The notes under the pieces were generated by a model, which was not told the origin of the DNA, did not search any database, and was given only the letters and a program-made list of their open reading frames with translations. From Paracoccus sp. (in: a-proteobacteria) (GTDB taxonomy: Bacteria; Pseudomonadota; Alphaproteobacteria; Rhodobacterales; Rhodobacteraceae): DNA of 64,000 bases. Position 1 is the stretch's first letter. Each line of letters begins with the position of its first letter. The DNA lies in contig NZ_JAUNTW010000005.1 of assembly GCF_030538495.1 (NCBI RefSeq), positions 62,001-126,000 on the forward strand, read 5' to 3'. The position numbers and the translations under genes were made by a program. Shown here piece after piece: positions 33,891 to 43,316 of this stretch.

Positions 33891-34744
33891 CCCAGCACCA
33901 CCTGTCGGGTTTCCTCGTCCACATCGGGGCGATGCCCGAACCAGCGTTCAAAGCCCGGCGCGGCCTGATGCAGCAGCATCCCCAGCCCGTCCACGATCTG
34001 ACAGCCGCGCGCGGCGGCGTCCGTCAGAAACGGCGTCATCAGCGGGGTATAGACCAGATCCGTGACGACCGCCGCCGGTGACAGCGCATCCAGAGGCACC
34101 CTCAGGGGGGCCTTACCCTCCATCCCCAGCGATGTGGCGTTCACCACGGTGCTGGCCCCGTCCAGCATATTGCCCGCCTGCGCCCAGTCATAGACGACCA
34201 GCCGCGCGCCAAATTCGGCCTTGATCTGTTCGGCGCGCAGGCGGGTGCGGTTGGTGATGCGCAATTCCTTGACCCCCGCATCCAAGAGCGACGCGACAAC
34301 CGCCCGCGCCGCGCCGCCCGCGCCAATCACCGCCGCCGGTCCGGCATCAGGCTGCCAATCGGGCGCGTATTGCCGCAGATTGGCGATAAATCCGTAACCA
34401 TCGGTATTATCAGCGTGAATTTTGCCGTCCGGCCGGAAAATCAGCGTATTCGCCGCCCCGATCAGCGCCGCGCGATCCGTGACGGTATCGGCAAGGGTCA
34501 GAACGGCCTCTTTGTGCGGGATGGTGACGTTCGCGCCGACAAAGCCCGCGCGGGGCAGGATGCGCAGCACCTCGGCCAGATGTTCGGGCTGCACGGGGAT
34601 GGGGACGTAATGACCGGGCAGGCCATACCGCGCCAGCCAATGCCCATGCAGGCGCGGCGAACGGGAATGGGCAATCGGCATCCCGATCACACCCGCAAGG
34701 GGGGCGTGCCGGATCTGGGACAGGGGCTGATCTTCGGACATCAT
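33887..34744 (-). CDS. aroE: Shikimate dehydrogenase
   Basis: 285 residues starting at tandem ATGs 34744/34741; the frame stays open further upstream into the origin region but that part is not AroE-like. It reduces 3-dehydroshikimate with NADPH. Motifs: AGVIGMPIAHSRSPRLHGHW (substrate site), GANVTIPHKEAVL with the catalytic lysine, AVIGAGGAARAVVASLL (nucleotide-binding loop), LRITNRTRLRAEQI (NADPH phosphate site) and VTDLVYTPLMTPFL. First gene of the leftward unit leaving the origin. Confidence 0.95.
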   Translation of the reverse strand: MMSEDQPLSQIRHAPLAGVIGMPIAHSRSPRLHGHWLARYGLPGHYVPIPVQPEHLAEVLRILPRAGFVGANVTIPHKEAVLTLADTVTDRAALIGAANTLIFRPDGKIHADNTDGYGFIANLRQYAPDWQPDAGPAAVIGAGGAARAVVASLLDAGVKELRITNRTRLRAEQIKAEFGARLVVYDWAQAGNMLDGASTVVNATSLGMEGKAPLRVPLDALSPAAVVTDLVYTPLMTPFLTDAAARGCQIVDGLGMLLHQAAPGFERWFGHRPDVDEETRQVVLG

Positions 34745-35219
34745 ACCAACGGAAACGGTTCCTTTCGGACAGATTAGGCGGGGAATCGGGCGGGGGGAAG
34801 GGCAGGGCGGGGGTTTTCGTGCCTCTGTGGCGCGATGGTGCCTGTGGATAAGTCTGGGTGGGAATCGGGTTAAGCCTTGGTGATGGATGGGGGGATCGCG
34901 GAGGGGGGCGATTTTACCCACTGAACGCGGCGGGAACGCGGGGTTATCATCCACAGGGGGATAACTGCACGGGCCGATGGGCCGCGTCTGTGGGTAAGTG
35001 TGATCTTCACGGGTTATCCGCAGATTTATCCACAGATTAGATTGTTGATTTTGCAAAATTTTCGAACGTTATTGGTGATTTTCGGGAATCTTACCCACAG
35101 GGCTGATTCTGGGGAAAAGAGCCGGGATAACGGCGTGATCCACTGATCCACAGGGCCTACTACATCATCATTTCTTTTCTTTCTTTTCTTATTTAAGTGA
35201 AAGGGAAAGAGGTGCTGCG
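34745..35219. other. oriC: Probable chromosomal replication origin (oriC)
   Basis: A 475-bp gene-free gap between divergent aroE and hemJ. It holds two perfect DnaA boxes TTATCCACA (34843-34851 minus; 35026-35034 plus) and at least five one-mismatch boxes (34947-34955, 34989-34997 minus, 35014-35022, 35091-35099, 35144-35152), plus weaker ones at 34914-34922 and 35136-35144. AT-rich stretches suitable for unwinding lie at 35036-35083 and 35165-35200 (pyrimidine-rich). Four GANTC sites (34783, 34862, 35086, 35105) could be CcrM methylation targets. The flanking order (aroE-coaE-dnaQ and rho-mnmE-mnmG-rsmG-parAB with parS) is that of alphaproteobacterial origins. Confidence 0.85.
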
Positions 35220-35663
35220 ATGTTCGACGGACTGTTCGTGATCTATCCCTATGTGAAGGCGTTTCACGTCATGGCGGTAATATCGTGGATGGCGGGGCTG
35301 TTTTATTTGCCCCGGTTGTTCGTGTATCACGCGGAACGTGGGGGCGGGGTGGAACCTGTCGCCAGTTTTGTGATCATGGAAGAAAAGCTGTTGCGGGTGA
35401 TTATGAACCCCGCGATGATTGCGGCATGGATCAGCGGGCTGATGATGGTGATCGCGCTGGGCCCGGGGATTTGGGCGCATCTGTGGCCCTGGGTCAAGGC
35501 GGGTTGCGTGATCGGCATGACCTGGTTTCATATGTGGTGCGCGGGCGAACGGCGGCGGCTACTGGCCGGTCAGGTCCGCACTGGCCGTTATTACCGCATG
35601 ATGAACGAAGTGCCGACGCTGCTGATGCTGGGGATCGTGACGGCGGTGATTATTCAGTATTGA
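35220..35663 (+). CDS. hemJ: Protoporphyrinogen IX oxidase HemJ
   Basis: 147 residues, four transmembrane helices. HemJ oxidises protoporphyrinogen IX to protoporphyrin IX in haem and chlorophyll synthesis in bacteria lacking HemY/HemG. Family features: YPYVKAFHVMAVISWMAGLF with the conserved histidine, LPRLFVYH, MNPAMIAAWISGLMM and FHMWCAGERRRL. First gene to the right of the origin; AAAGAGG precedes the start. rho follows after 114 bp. Confidence 0.92.
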   Translation: MFDGLFVIYPYVKAFHVMAVISWMAGLFYLPRLFVYHAERGGGVEPVASFVIMEEKLLRVIMNPAMIAAWISGLMMVIALGPGIWAHLWPWVKAGCVIGMTWFHMWCAGERRRLLAGQVRTGRYYRMMNEVPTLLMLGIVTAVIIQY

Positions 35664-35777
35664 TTGACTCGAGGCCCGTTCCGGCGTAGGTCAAGGCCAA
35701 GCCCCGCCATCCGGCCGGGGGATTTTCCGATATGTGATCTGCTGATGGCCCGGTTCGGGCCTGCGATTGGTGATGTA

Positions 35778-37049
35778 ATGACCGAAGAACGCCTGAATCT
35801 GTCCGACCTGAAGGCCAAAAGCCCCGCTGAATTGCTGGCATTGGCTGAGGAATGGGAAATTGAAAACGCCTCGACCATGCGGAAGGGCGATATGATGTAT
35901 TCCATCCTGAAGGAACATGCCGAAGAGGGCTGGGAAATCGGCGGCGACGGCGTGCTGGAGGTGGTTCAGGACGGGTTCGGGTTCCTGCGGTCGACCGAGG
36001 CGAACTATCTGCCCGGTCCCGACGATATTTATGTCAGCCCCGATATGATCCGCCAGTATTCGCTGCGCACCGGCGACACGGTGGAAGGCGTGATTCGCGC
36101 GCCGGGCGAGAATGAGCGTTACTTTGCCCTGACCAAAGTGGAACGGATCAATTTCGAAGACCCGGAAAAGGCGCGTCACAAGGTGGCGTTTGACAACCTG
36201 ACGCCGCTGTATCCGAATGAACGCCTGAAAATGGAAATCGAAGATCCCACGATCAAGGACCGTTCGGCCCGCATCATTGATCTGGTCGCGCCGATTGGGA
36301 AGGGGCAGCGGTCGCTGATCGTTGCGCCTCCGCGGACGGGGAAAACGGTGCTGTTGCAGAATATCGCCCATTCGATCGAAAAAAATCATCCCGAATGTTA
36401 TCTGATCGTGTTGCTGATCGACGAACGCCCTGAAGAGGTGACCGACATGCAGCGGTCGGTTCGTGGGGAAGTGGTGTCGTCGACCTTTGATGAACCGGCC
36501 AGCCGGCACGTTGCTGTGTCCGAAATGGTGATCGAAAAGGCCAAACGTCTGGTCGAACATAAACGAGATGTTGTTATTCTACTGGATTCGATCACAAGAC
36601 TTGGTCGGGCGTTCAACACCGTTGTGCCGTCATCGGGTAAAGTGCTGACGGGCGGTGTGGATGCCAATGCCTTGCAGCGGCCCAAGCGGTTCTTTGGTGC
36701 GGCGCGCAATATCGAAGAAGGCGGGTCGCTGACCATCATTGCCACCGCGCTGATCGACACGGGCAGCCGGATGGATGAGGTGATCTTTGAAGAATTCAAA
36801 GGCACCGGCAACAGTGAGATTGTTCTGGACCGGAAGGTTGCGGATAAGCGCGTCTTCCCGGCGATGGATATTCTGAAATCTGGCACGCGGAAAGAAGAAT
36901 TGCTGGTTGATTCCAAAGACCTGCAAAAGACGTATCTGTTGCGGCGGATTCTGAATCCGATGGGGACGACCGACGCGATCGAGTTCCTGATTTCCAAGCT
37001 GAAGCAGACCAAGACGAATTCCGAATTCTTTGATTCAATGAACGCCTGA
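35778..37049 (+). CDS. rho: Transcription termination factor Rho
   Basis: 423 residues from ATG 35778; an in-frame upstream extension to 35664 is arginine-rich and not Rho-like. The N-terminal helical domain ([20 protein letters not shown]) and the cold-shock-like RNA-binding domain ([15 protein letters not shown]) precede the RecA-type ATPase: [20 protein letters not shown] (Walker A), [17 protein letters not shown] (Walker B), and the Q- and R-loop regions [20 protein letters not shown]. Complete and normal length. It starts the rho-mnmE-mnmG-rsmG-parAB run. Confidence 0.97.
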   Translation: MTEERLNLSDLKAKSPAELLALAEEWEIENASTMRKGDMMYSILKEHAEEGWEIGGDGVLEVVQDGFGFLRSTEANYLPGPDDIYVSPDMIRQYSLRTGDTVEGVIRAPGENERYFALTKVERINFEDPEKARHKVAFDNLTPLYPNERLKMEIEDPTIKDRSARIIDLVAPIGKGQRSLIVAPPRTGKTVLLQNIAHSIEKNHPECYLIVLLIDERPEEVTDMQRSVRGEVVSSTFDEPASRHVAVSEMVIEKAKRLVEHKRDVVILLDSITRLGRAFNTVVPSSGKVLTGGVDANALQRPKRFFGAARNIEEGGSLTIIATALIDTGSRMDEVIFEEFKGTGNSEIVLDRKVADKRVFPAMDILKSGTRKEELLVDSKDLQKTYLLRRILNPMGTTDAIEFLISKLKQTKTNSEFFDSMNA

Positions 37050-37060
37050 CGGGGCCGGAT

Positions 37061-38320
37061 ATGGATGTGATTTTCGCCGAAGCCTCCCCGCCGGGTCGGG
37101 GGGGCGTTTCCGTTATTCGGCTGAGCGGTCGCGGCTGTCGGGCGATTGCTGAGCGGTTGGCGGGGCCTCTGCCGGTGGCGCGGCACGCCTATTTCCGTGT
37201 GCTGCGGGATGGGGGCGAGGAACTGGATCAGGCATTGGTCCTGTGGTTTGCCGAAGGGGCGAGTTTTACCGGCGAAGAAGTGGTTGAGCTGCATCTGCAC
37301 GGAGCGCCTGTGGTCGTGCGCCGTGTTGGCGCGGCGCTGCGTTCGTGCGGTGCGCGGGATGCCGAGGCTGGGGACTTCACCCGGCGCGCCTTTCTGAATG
37401 GTCGCATGGATCTGGCCGAGATTGAGGGCTTGGGTGATTTGCTGGCGGCTGAAACCGAGATGCAGCGGAAACAGGCTCTGCGTGCAGCTGGCGGGGCTTT
37501 GGCGCGGAAAGCGGATCAATGGCGTGCGGCGTTGATCCATGCCGGGGCGATGATCGAAGTCAGTGTCGATTTTGCCGATGAAGAGGTGCCGGATGATGTG
37601 GCGCCCGAGGTTTATGAGCAGTTGGCCGCGTTGCGCGGGGATTTGGCGCGCGAATTGGCGGGTTTTTCTGCGGCGGAACGGATTCGACAGGGGTTTGAGG
37701 TTGCTGTTGTCGGGCCGCCCAATGCTGGGAAATCGCAGCTGATCAACCGGATTGCGGGGCGGGAACTGGCCATCGTATCCGATATTGCCGGGACGACTCG
37801 GGATGTGATCGAGTTGCGGGCCGATCTTCGCGGCTTGGCGGTGACGTTTTTGGACACGGCCGGGTTGCGCGTGACTGGGGACGATATCGAGGCCATCGGG
37901 GTTCAGCGCGCCAAGGATCGGGCGGCGGCGGCTGATTTGCGGATTCACCTGCATCCTGAAGGTGTGCGGCAGGATGATCTGTGGTGTGATGGCGATCTGG
38001 TTTTGGTCAGTCAGGATGATGGCGGGGTTCATAACGCGTCTGTGTCATCCGTGAGCGGGCATGGCATCGACCGAATGTTGGATATGGTGTATGATCGGTT
38101 GGCGGATCGTGTGGCAGGCGCGGGAATCATCAGCCATGAGCGGCAGCGGGCGGAATTGTCGGATGCCGTCACGGCGTTGAGTGATTTGGATGATTTGCCG
38201 GTGGAGTTGCTGGCGGAAAACGTGCGGCAGGCGGCGTCGTCTTTGGATCGGTTAGTTGGCCGGATTGGGGCGGAAGATTATCTGGACGTGATCTTTTCGT
38301 CGTTCTGTATCGGGAAGTAG
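37061..38320 (+). CDS. mnmE: tRNA modification GTPase MnmE (TrmE), with unusual G4 region
   Basis: 419 residues. With MnmG it installs the carboxymethylaminomethyl group on U34 of certain tRNAs. N-terminal formyl-THF-binding domain (FAEASPPGRGGVSVIRLSG), helical domain with the inserted G domain: G1 VVGPPNAGKSQLIN, G2 IAGTTRDVIE, G3 VTFLDTAGLRVTGDD. The G4 motif, normally NKxD, reads SQDD in DLVLVSQDDGG, and the segment between G3 and G4 is short. The C-terminal SSFCIGK (CxGK) motif is intact. Length is slightly short for the family (about 450). It is 11 bp after rho and 3 bp before mnmG. Confidence 0.93.
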   Translation: MDVIFAEASPPGRGGVSVIRLSGRGCRAIAERLAGPLPVARHAYFRVLRDGGEELDQALVLWFAEGASFTGEEVVELHLHGAPVVVRRVGAALRSCGARDAEAGDFTRRAFLNGRMDLAEIEGLGDLLAAETEMQRKQALRAAGGALARKADQWRAALIHAGAMIEVSVDFADEEVPDDVAPEVYEQLAALRGDLARELAGFSAAERIRQGFEVAVVGPPNAGKSQLINRIAGRELAIVSDIAGTTRDVIELRADLRGLAVTFLDTAGLRVTGDDIEAIGVQRAKDRAAAADLRIHLHPEGVRQDDLWCDGDLVLVSQDDGGVHNASVSSVSGHGIDRMLDMVYDRLADRVAGAGIISHERQRAELSDAVTALSDLDDLPVELLAENVRQAASSLDRLVGRIGAEDYLDVIFSSFCIGK

Positions 38321-38323
38321 GGA

Positions 38324-40195
38324 TTGTTTCACGTGAAACATTACGACGTCATTGTGATCGGTGCCGGTCATGCCGGGTTAGAGGCCGCAACGGCAGCCGC
38401 GCGGATGGGGGCCGACACGCTGCTGATGACCATGCGGCGCGAGGATATTGGCACGCTGTCCTGCAACCCGGCCATTGGTGGTTTGGGTAAAGGCCATTTG
38501 GTTCGCGAGGTTGACGCATTAGATGGCGTGATGGGTCGGATCGCGGATCAGGCGGGGATTCAGTTCCGGTTGTTGAACCGGCGCAAAGGGCCAGCCGTTC
38601 AAGGGCCGCGCGCGCAGATGGATCGCGCACTGTATCGGCACCATGCGCAAACGATCATTGACGCCTATCCGGGGTTAAGCCTGTGCTATGGTGAGGTTGA
38701 AGGACTGATCAAAGACGGCCAGAAAATTCGTGGTGTGCGCCATTCGGATGGACGCGAATTCACAGCATCGGCTGTTATTGTGACGACCGGCACGTTTTTG
38801 AACGGCGCCATTCACATTGGTGATGTCAGCCGACCGGCGGGGCGGTGGGGTGACGGGACGGCCCACGGTTTGGCCGCGTCTCTGTTGGGTCTGGGTCTGC
38901 CTATGGGACGGCTGAAAACCGGAACACCGCCGCGTCTTGATGGTCGAACGATTGACTGGGATATGTTGGAAACGCAACCGGGCGACGATGATCCGGTGGT
39001 GTTTTCCTATCTGAACAGCGCACCATCTGCGCGTCAGATTTCCTGCGGCATCACGCATACCAACGGAAAAACCCATCAGATCATTCGCGATAACATTCAC
39101 CGGTCCGCGATGTATGGCGGCCATATTTCTGGCCGCGGTCCGCGTTATTGTCCGTCCATCGAAGATAAAGTTGTGCGGTTTGCAGAAAAAACATCGCACC
39201 AGATTTTCTTGGAACCTGAAGGTTTGGACGATCCCACCGTTTATCCAAACGGAATTTCAACATCCCTGCCTGCCGATGTGCAGCTGGATTATGTGCGGTC
39301 CATCCGTGGATTGGAACACGCCGTAATCCTGCAACCGGGCTATGCGGTCGAATATGATTATGTAGATCCGCGTAGTCTGGACCAGGGTTTGGCCGTTCGT
39401 GACATGCAGGGGCTGTATCTAGCCGGCCAAATCAACGGCACAACCGGGTATGAGGAAGCAGCGGCACAGGGGATCGTTGCCGGTATCAACGCGGCCGCAC
39501 TGGCCTTGGGTCGAAAACCCTATCATTTTAGCCGGACCGACAGCTATATTGGCGTGATGATTGACGATTTGATCACGCGTGGCGTTACCGAACCCTATCG
39601 CATGTTCACCTCGCGCGCGGAATTTCGTTTGTCCTTACGTGCGGATAATGCGGATCAACGCCTGACGCCGATTGGAATTGATATGGGCTGTGTGGGTCCG
39701 GAACGCACTGATCATTTCAACAACCGTCAAACCACCTACAACAAGGCCCGCAACTATCTCGAATCGGTCTATCTGACCCCCACCGAACTGCAAAAAGCCG
39801 GCCTTCAGGTGCGTCAGGATGGGCAGAAACGCAGCCTGTTTACCCTGCTTGGGATGACGGGCATCTTGTTTGATGATCTGGTTCGACTTGTGCCAGAATT
39901 GGCGGATTACCCATCCGATACAATCACACAGCTGACGAATGACGCGCTTTACAGCCAGTATCTGACTCGCCAGGATCGTGATGCTGCGGCGATCCGTGCT
40001 GACGAAAACATCCACCTGTCGCCCGATCTGAACTATCGCCAGCTGGGCGGCCTGTCCGGCGAATTGGCCACGAAACTGTCAGAACTGCGCCCCGCAACTC
40101 TGGCCGCCGCGGCAAAAGTCGAAGGCATGACCCCCGCGGCCCTGTCTCTCTTGGTGGCCGTCAGCCGATCGCGCGAAAAACAACGGGCGTCGTGA
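38324..40195 (+). CDS. mnmG: tRNA uridine 5-carboxymethylaminomethyl modification enzyme MnmG (GidA)
   Basis: 623 residues from TTG 38324. FAD-dependent partner of MnmE. It has the dinucleotide-binding motif [20 protein letters not shown], the family signatures [17 protein letters not shown] and [33 protein letters not shown], and the second FAD/NAD region [20 protein letters not shown]. The C-terminal helical tRNA- and MnmE-binding domain is complete. The first codons coincide with a parS site, so initiation and centromere sequence are superimposed. It overlaps rsmG by one base. Confidence 0.97.
   Translation: MFHVKHYDVIVIGAGHAGLEAATAAARMGADTLLMTMRREDIGTLSCNPAIGGLGKGHLVREVDALDGVMGRIADQAGIQFRLLNRRKGPAVQGPRAQMDRALYRHHAQTIIDAYPGLSLCYGEVEGLIKDGQKIRGVRHSDGREFTASAVIVTTGTFLNGAIHIGDVSRPAGRWGDGTAHGLAASLLGLGLPMGRLKTGTPPRLDGRTIDWDMLETQPGDDDPVVFSYLNSAPSARQISCGITHTNGKTHQIIRDNIHRSAMYGGHISGRGPRYCPSIEDKVVRFAEKTSHQIFLEPEGLDDPTVYPNGISTSLPADVQLDYVRSIRGLEHAVILQPGYAVEYDYVDPRSLDQGLAVRDMQGLYLAGQINGTTGYEEAAAQGIVAGINAAALALGRKPYHFSRTDSYIGVMIDDLITRGVTEPYRMFTSRAEFRLSLRADNADQRLTPIGIDMGCVGPERTDHFNNRQTTYNKARNYLESVYLTPTELQKAGLQVRQDGQKRSLFTLLGMTGILFDDLVRLVPELADYPSDTITQLTNDALYSQYLTRQDRDAAAIRADENIHLSPDLNYRQLGGLSGELATKLSELRPATLAAAAKVEGMTPAALSLLVAVSRSREKQRAS
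38325..38340. promoter_or_regulatory. parS: parS centromere site 1
   Basis: A perfect 16-bp copy of the ParB-binding palindrome TGTTTCACGTGAAACA. It overlaps the TTG start and first codons of mnmG, which therefore encode the MFHVKH peptide. Cognate parA and parB lie 2.4-4.1 kb downstream. Confidence 0.95.
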
Positions 40196-40785
40196 TGAAT
40201 GTTTCACGTGAAACAGAGGCGCGCCTCGCCGCATATGCTGCCCTGATCCGCAAATGGAATCCCCGCATCAATCTGGTTGCGCCATCGACGCTGACCAATC
40301 TGGAAACGCGCCATATTGCGGATTCGCTGCAAATCGCCACCATCACAGGCCCGGTTTCAGGCCACTGGGTCGATCTCGGTAGCGGCGGCGGTCTGCCCGG
40401 ATTAGTGATGGCGATTGCCCATGCCGAACATGACATCCGCTTCACCCTGATTGAAAGCGATCAGCGCAAATCCACCTTCCTGCGGACCGTCATTCGCGAA
40501 CTTGGCCTGAAAAACGCACAGGTCATCGCACAGCGTATCGAACAGGCCGACCCACAAAACGCAGACCACATCAGCGCCCGCGCCTTGGCTTCACTGGCGA
40601 ATCTGATGCCATTTCTGCACCGCCATATGACGCCCGATGGTCACGCATGGCTGATGAAGGGCGAAAATTGGCAAGCAGAGCTTGCCGAAGCCGCCCAAGA
40701 ATGGCATTTCCGACATCAGTCATTTCCCAGCCAAACCAACCCATCCGCCGCGATCCTCAAGATAACCAAGGTGTCCCATGTCTGA
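40195..40785 (+). CDS. rsmG: 16S rRNA (guanine527-N7)-methyltransferase RsmG (GidB)
   Basis: 196 residues from ATG 40195, sharing a base with the mnmG stop (TGATG); GTG 40192 is a possible alternative. It methylates N7 of G527 of 16S rRNA with SAM. Motifs: IRKWNPRINLVAPSTL, HIADSLQIA, the SAM-binding WVDLGSGGGLPGLVMAI, FTLIESDQRKSTFLRTV and ISARALASLANL. A parS palindrome at 40200-40215 lies in codons 2-7 (NVSRET). It overlaps parA by 8 bp. Confidence 0.96.
   Translation: MNVSRETEARLAAYAALIRKWNPRINLVAPSTLTNLETRHIADSLQIATITGPVSGHWVDLGSGGGLPGLVMAIAHAEHDIRFTLIESDQRKSTFLRTVIRELGLKNAQVIAQRIEQADPQNADHISARALASLANLMPFLHRHMTPDGHAWLMKGENWQAELAEAAQEWHFRHQSFPSQTNPSAAILKITKVSHV
40200..40215. promoter_or_regulatory. 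parS: parS centromere site 2
   Basis: A second perfect TGTTTCACGTGAAACA palindrome, 1.86 kb from the first, embedded in the opening codons of rsmG. Two identical parS sites close to parAB and about 5 kb from the putative origin suit ParB loading and segregation. Confidence 0.95.
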
Positions 40786-41563
40786 TCCGATGATTGTTGC
40801 GGTTGCCAACCAAAAGGGCGGCGTGGGCAAAACAACCACGGCAATCAATCTGGGCGCGGCCTTGGCGGAACAGGGGCATCAGGTGATTCTGATCGACCTT
40901 GATCCGCAGGGAAATGCCTCTACCGGTTTGGGCATCGAACAGGACCGCCGCGAACGCACAATCTATGATCTTTTGGCCGGCGATGCCGACTTGCGCGACA
41001 GCCTGCAAGACACCGAAATCCCCGGCCTTTTTGTCGTGCCATCCACCCCGGATCTGTCATCGGCCGATGTTGAACTGTCGCAGCTGACGGAACGCACCCG
41101 CCTTCTTCGCGAACGCCTGAAACAGGCCCCGCAAAACACCATCGTTTTAATTGACTGCCCGCCCGCCTTGGGGCTGCTGACGGTGAACGCCATGGTCGCC
41201 GCGCACAGCGTTCTGGTCCCGCTTCAGGCGGAATTCTACGCGCTCGAAGGGCTGTCGCAACTGCTTGGCACCGTCCAACAGGTGCGTCAGGCCGGAAATC
41301 CGAACCTGCGCATCAACGGCATTCTGCTGACCATGGCCGATTCCCGCAATCGCCTGTCCCAACAGGTCGAGGCTGACGCCCGCGCCACCCTTGGCGATCT
41401 GGTTTATCCCACCGTGATCCCCCGAAATGTCCGCGTGTCCGAGGCCCCGTCCTATGCCCAACCCGTGCTGCATTACGATCCGGCATCCAAAGGCAGCCAC
41501 GCCTATCGCCAATTCGCCGCCGAATTTTCCGAACGTCTGAAATTAACGCCCGAGGTAGCCTGA
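40778..41563 (+). CDS. parA: Chromosome partitioning ATPase ParA
   Basis: 261 residues. Deviant Walker A motif VANQKGGVGKTTTAINLGAA, switch region ILIDLDPQGNASTGLGI and VLIDCPPALGLLTVNAM. ParA forms nucleoid-bound dimers with ATP and moves ParB-parS complexes to the cell poles. It overlaps rsmG by 8 bp (ATGTCTGA) and shares a base with the parB start, so the whole mnmG-parB run is translationally linked. Confidence 0.97.
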   Translation: MSDPMIVAVANQKGGVGKTTTAINLGAALAEQGHQVILIDLDPQGNASTGLGIEQDRRERTIYDLLAGDADLRDSLQDTEIPGLFVVPSTPDLSSADVELSQLTERTRLLRERLKQAPQNTIVLIDCPPALGLLTVNAMVAAHSVLVPLQAEFYALEGLSQLLGTVQQVRQAGNPNLRINGILLTMADSRNRLSQQVEADARATLGDLVYPTVIPRNVRVSEAPSYAQPVLHYDPASKGSHAYRQFAAEFSERLKLTPEVA

Positions 41564-42450
41564 TGGCCGATCCCAAACACGCGAAACGCGGCTTAGGCCG
41601 CGGTCTGTCGGCCCTGATGTCCGATATTGGCGTAACTGCGCCGGACGCATCGACGCCCGAACGCGCCCTGATCCGTGTTCCGATTGAACAAATCACCGCC
41701 AACCCGGACCAACCCCGCCGCCAATTCGACCCCGAGGCGCTGAAAGAACTGGCCGATTCCCTGCGTCAACGCGGCGTTTTGCAACCGCTGATCGTGCGGC
41801 CGCACCCGGACGGGCAGGGGCTGTATCAGATCGTCGCGGGCGAACGCCGTTGGCGCGCGGCGCAAATGGCGCAACTGCATGAATTGCCGGTCATCATTCG
41901 CGATTTTACCGATACCGAGGTGTTAGAAGTCGCGATCATCGAAAACATTCAACGCGCAGACCTGAACGCGATCGAAGAAGCCGCCTCGTTCCGCCAATTG
42001 ATGGACCGTTTCGGCCATACGCAGGAAAAACTGGCCGAGGCACTGAACAAATCCCGCAGCCATATCGCGAACCTGCTGCGCCTTTTGAACCTGCCCGATG
42101 CCGTTCAGGATATGGTCAAAGATGGCAAACTCAGCGCAGGTCACGCACGCGCTTTGGTCACAGCACCGAATGCGGCGCAACTGGCACGCAAAATCGTGGA
42201 AAAGGGCCTGTCCGTCCGCGACACCGAAGATCTTGTTCGCAAACAATCCCAACCCGCCGCGACAGCGCCGAAATCCCCGCGCGTTGAAAAAGACGCCGAC
42301 ACCCGCGCCTTGGAAACCGACCTGTCGGCCCATCTGAAAATGCGGGTGCAGATTAATCATGCCGGTCATGATGGCGGGCAAATTGCGATCCATTACAAAG
42401 ATTTGGATCAACTGGATCAGATTTGCCAAATCCTTGGCGGCTATCGGTAA
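41563..42450 (+). CDS. parB: Chromosome partitioning protein ParB (CTPase, parS-binding)
   Basis: 295 residues. The N-terminal ParB/Srx-type CTPase domain has VPIEQITANPDQPRRQF and the arginine patch GERRWRAAQMA; the helix-turn-helix that reads parS is FGHTQEKLAEALNKSRSHIA followed by NLLRLLNLPDAV. The C-terminal dimerisation domain ends near DLDQLDQICQILGG. Its recognition sequence occurs twice upstream, in mnmG and rsmG. A strong bidirectional terminator follows directly. Confidence 0.97.
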   Translation: MADPKHAKRGLGRGLSALMSDIGVTAPDASTPERALIRVPIEQITANPDQPRRQFDPEALKELADSLRQRGVLQPLIVRPHPDGQGLYQIVAGERRWRAAQMAQLHELPVIIRDFTDTEVLEVAIIENIQRADLNAIEEAASFRQLMDRFGHTQEKLAEALNKSRSHIANLLRLLNLPDAVQDMVKDGKLSAGHARALVTAPNAAQLARKIVEKGLSVRDTEDLVRKQSQPAATAPKSPRVEKDADTRALETDLSAHLKMRVQINHAGHDGGQIAIHYKDLDQLDQICQILGGYR

Positions 42451-42484
42451 AAAGGGCAGGCGCAACGCCTGCCCCCATTTTACG
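42449..42484. terminator. Bidirectional rho-independent terminator between parB and the BKACE gene
   Basis: GGGCAGGCG (42454-42462), loop CAA, CGCCTGCCC (42466-42474): a perfect 9-bp stem. On the plus strand CCATTTT follows; on the minus strand the stem is followed by TTTTT. It separates the convergent par and ben/cat operons. Confidence 0.9.
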
Positions 42485-43316
42485 CAACAGAACGCAGCCC
42501 CAGCATCGCCCGCGCCTGCTGATAACTGGCAACGGGGCGTTCGTATTTTTCGCACAGCTCAACCGCGCGCCGCACCAGTGCCGCATTGGATGGGGCCAGA
42601 TGATCGCGATCCAAACGCACGTTGTCTTCTAACCCCGTGCGGGCATGGCCGCCGGCCGAAATCGCCCATTCGTTCAGAACGATTTGCTGCGGCCCAATGC
42701 CCGCCGCACACCACTGCGCGCCCTCACCAAACAACCGCCGCACGGTTTTGACATAATAATTAAACACCTCGCGATCCGCAGGCATGGCGTTTTTCACCCC
42801 CATCACGAGCTGAACATAGGGTTTGTCCGCAATACGCCCATCCTGCCACATCTTGGCCGCTTGCAGGATATGGGACAGGTCAAACGCCTCGATCTCTGGC
42901 TTAACGCCGTATTTGACCATTTCTGACGCCAGCCAATCCACCAAATCCGGCGGGTTTTCGTAAACACGGCTGGGAAAGTTGTTTGACCCGACCGACAGCG
43001 ACGCCATATCCGGGGCCAGCGGCAACATGCCGCCGCGCGCCTGACCGGCACCGGACCGCCCGCCGGTGGACAGCTGCACAATCATACCGGGACAGTGCGT
43101 TTCCAACCCCTGTTTCAACGCGGCGAAACGGTCGGGATCGCTGGTCGGGCGGCCATCATCATCGCGGACATGGCAATGCGCGATTGTGGCGCCAGCCTCG
43201 AATGCCTCATGCGTCGATTCGATCTGCTCGGCAATGGTGATCGGAACGGCGGGGTTGTTTTCCTTGGTCGGCAGCGATCCGGTGATGGCAACGCAGATAA
43301 TGCAGGGGTCAGACAT
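42480..43316 (-). CDS. Beta-keto acid cleavage enzyme (BKACE, DUF849 family)
   Basis: 278 residues. The family includes Kce, which condenses a beta-keto acid with acetyl-CoA to give acetoacetate and a shortened acyl-CoA. The metal-binding residues seen in Kce are present: two histidines in IAHCHVRDDDG and the glutamate in GGHARTGLEDNVRL, with the nearby arginine and aspartate; STGGRSG supplies the conserved serine. It overlaps pcaD by 8 bp and is the last gene of the ben/cat block, where 3-oxoadipate is the end product. A role in splitting 3-oxoadipate to succinyl-CoA and acetoacetate is a strong inference; the family has activity on several beta-keto acids, so the substrate is not proven. 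Confidence 0.88.
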   Translation of the reverse strand: MSDPCIICVAITGSLPTKENNPAVPITIAEQIESTHEAFEAGATIAHCHVRDDDGRPTSDPDRFAALKQGLETHCPGMIVQLSTGGRSGAGQARGGMLPLAPDMASLSVGSNNFPSRVYENPPDLVDWLASEMVKYGVKPEIEAFDLSHILQAAKMWQDGRIADKPYVQLVMGVKNAMPADREVFNYYVKTVRRLFGEGAQWCAAGIGPQQIVLNEWAISAGGHARTGLEDNVRLDRDHLAPSNAALVRRAVELCEKYERPVASYQQARAMLGLRSVA

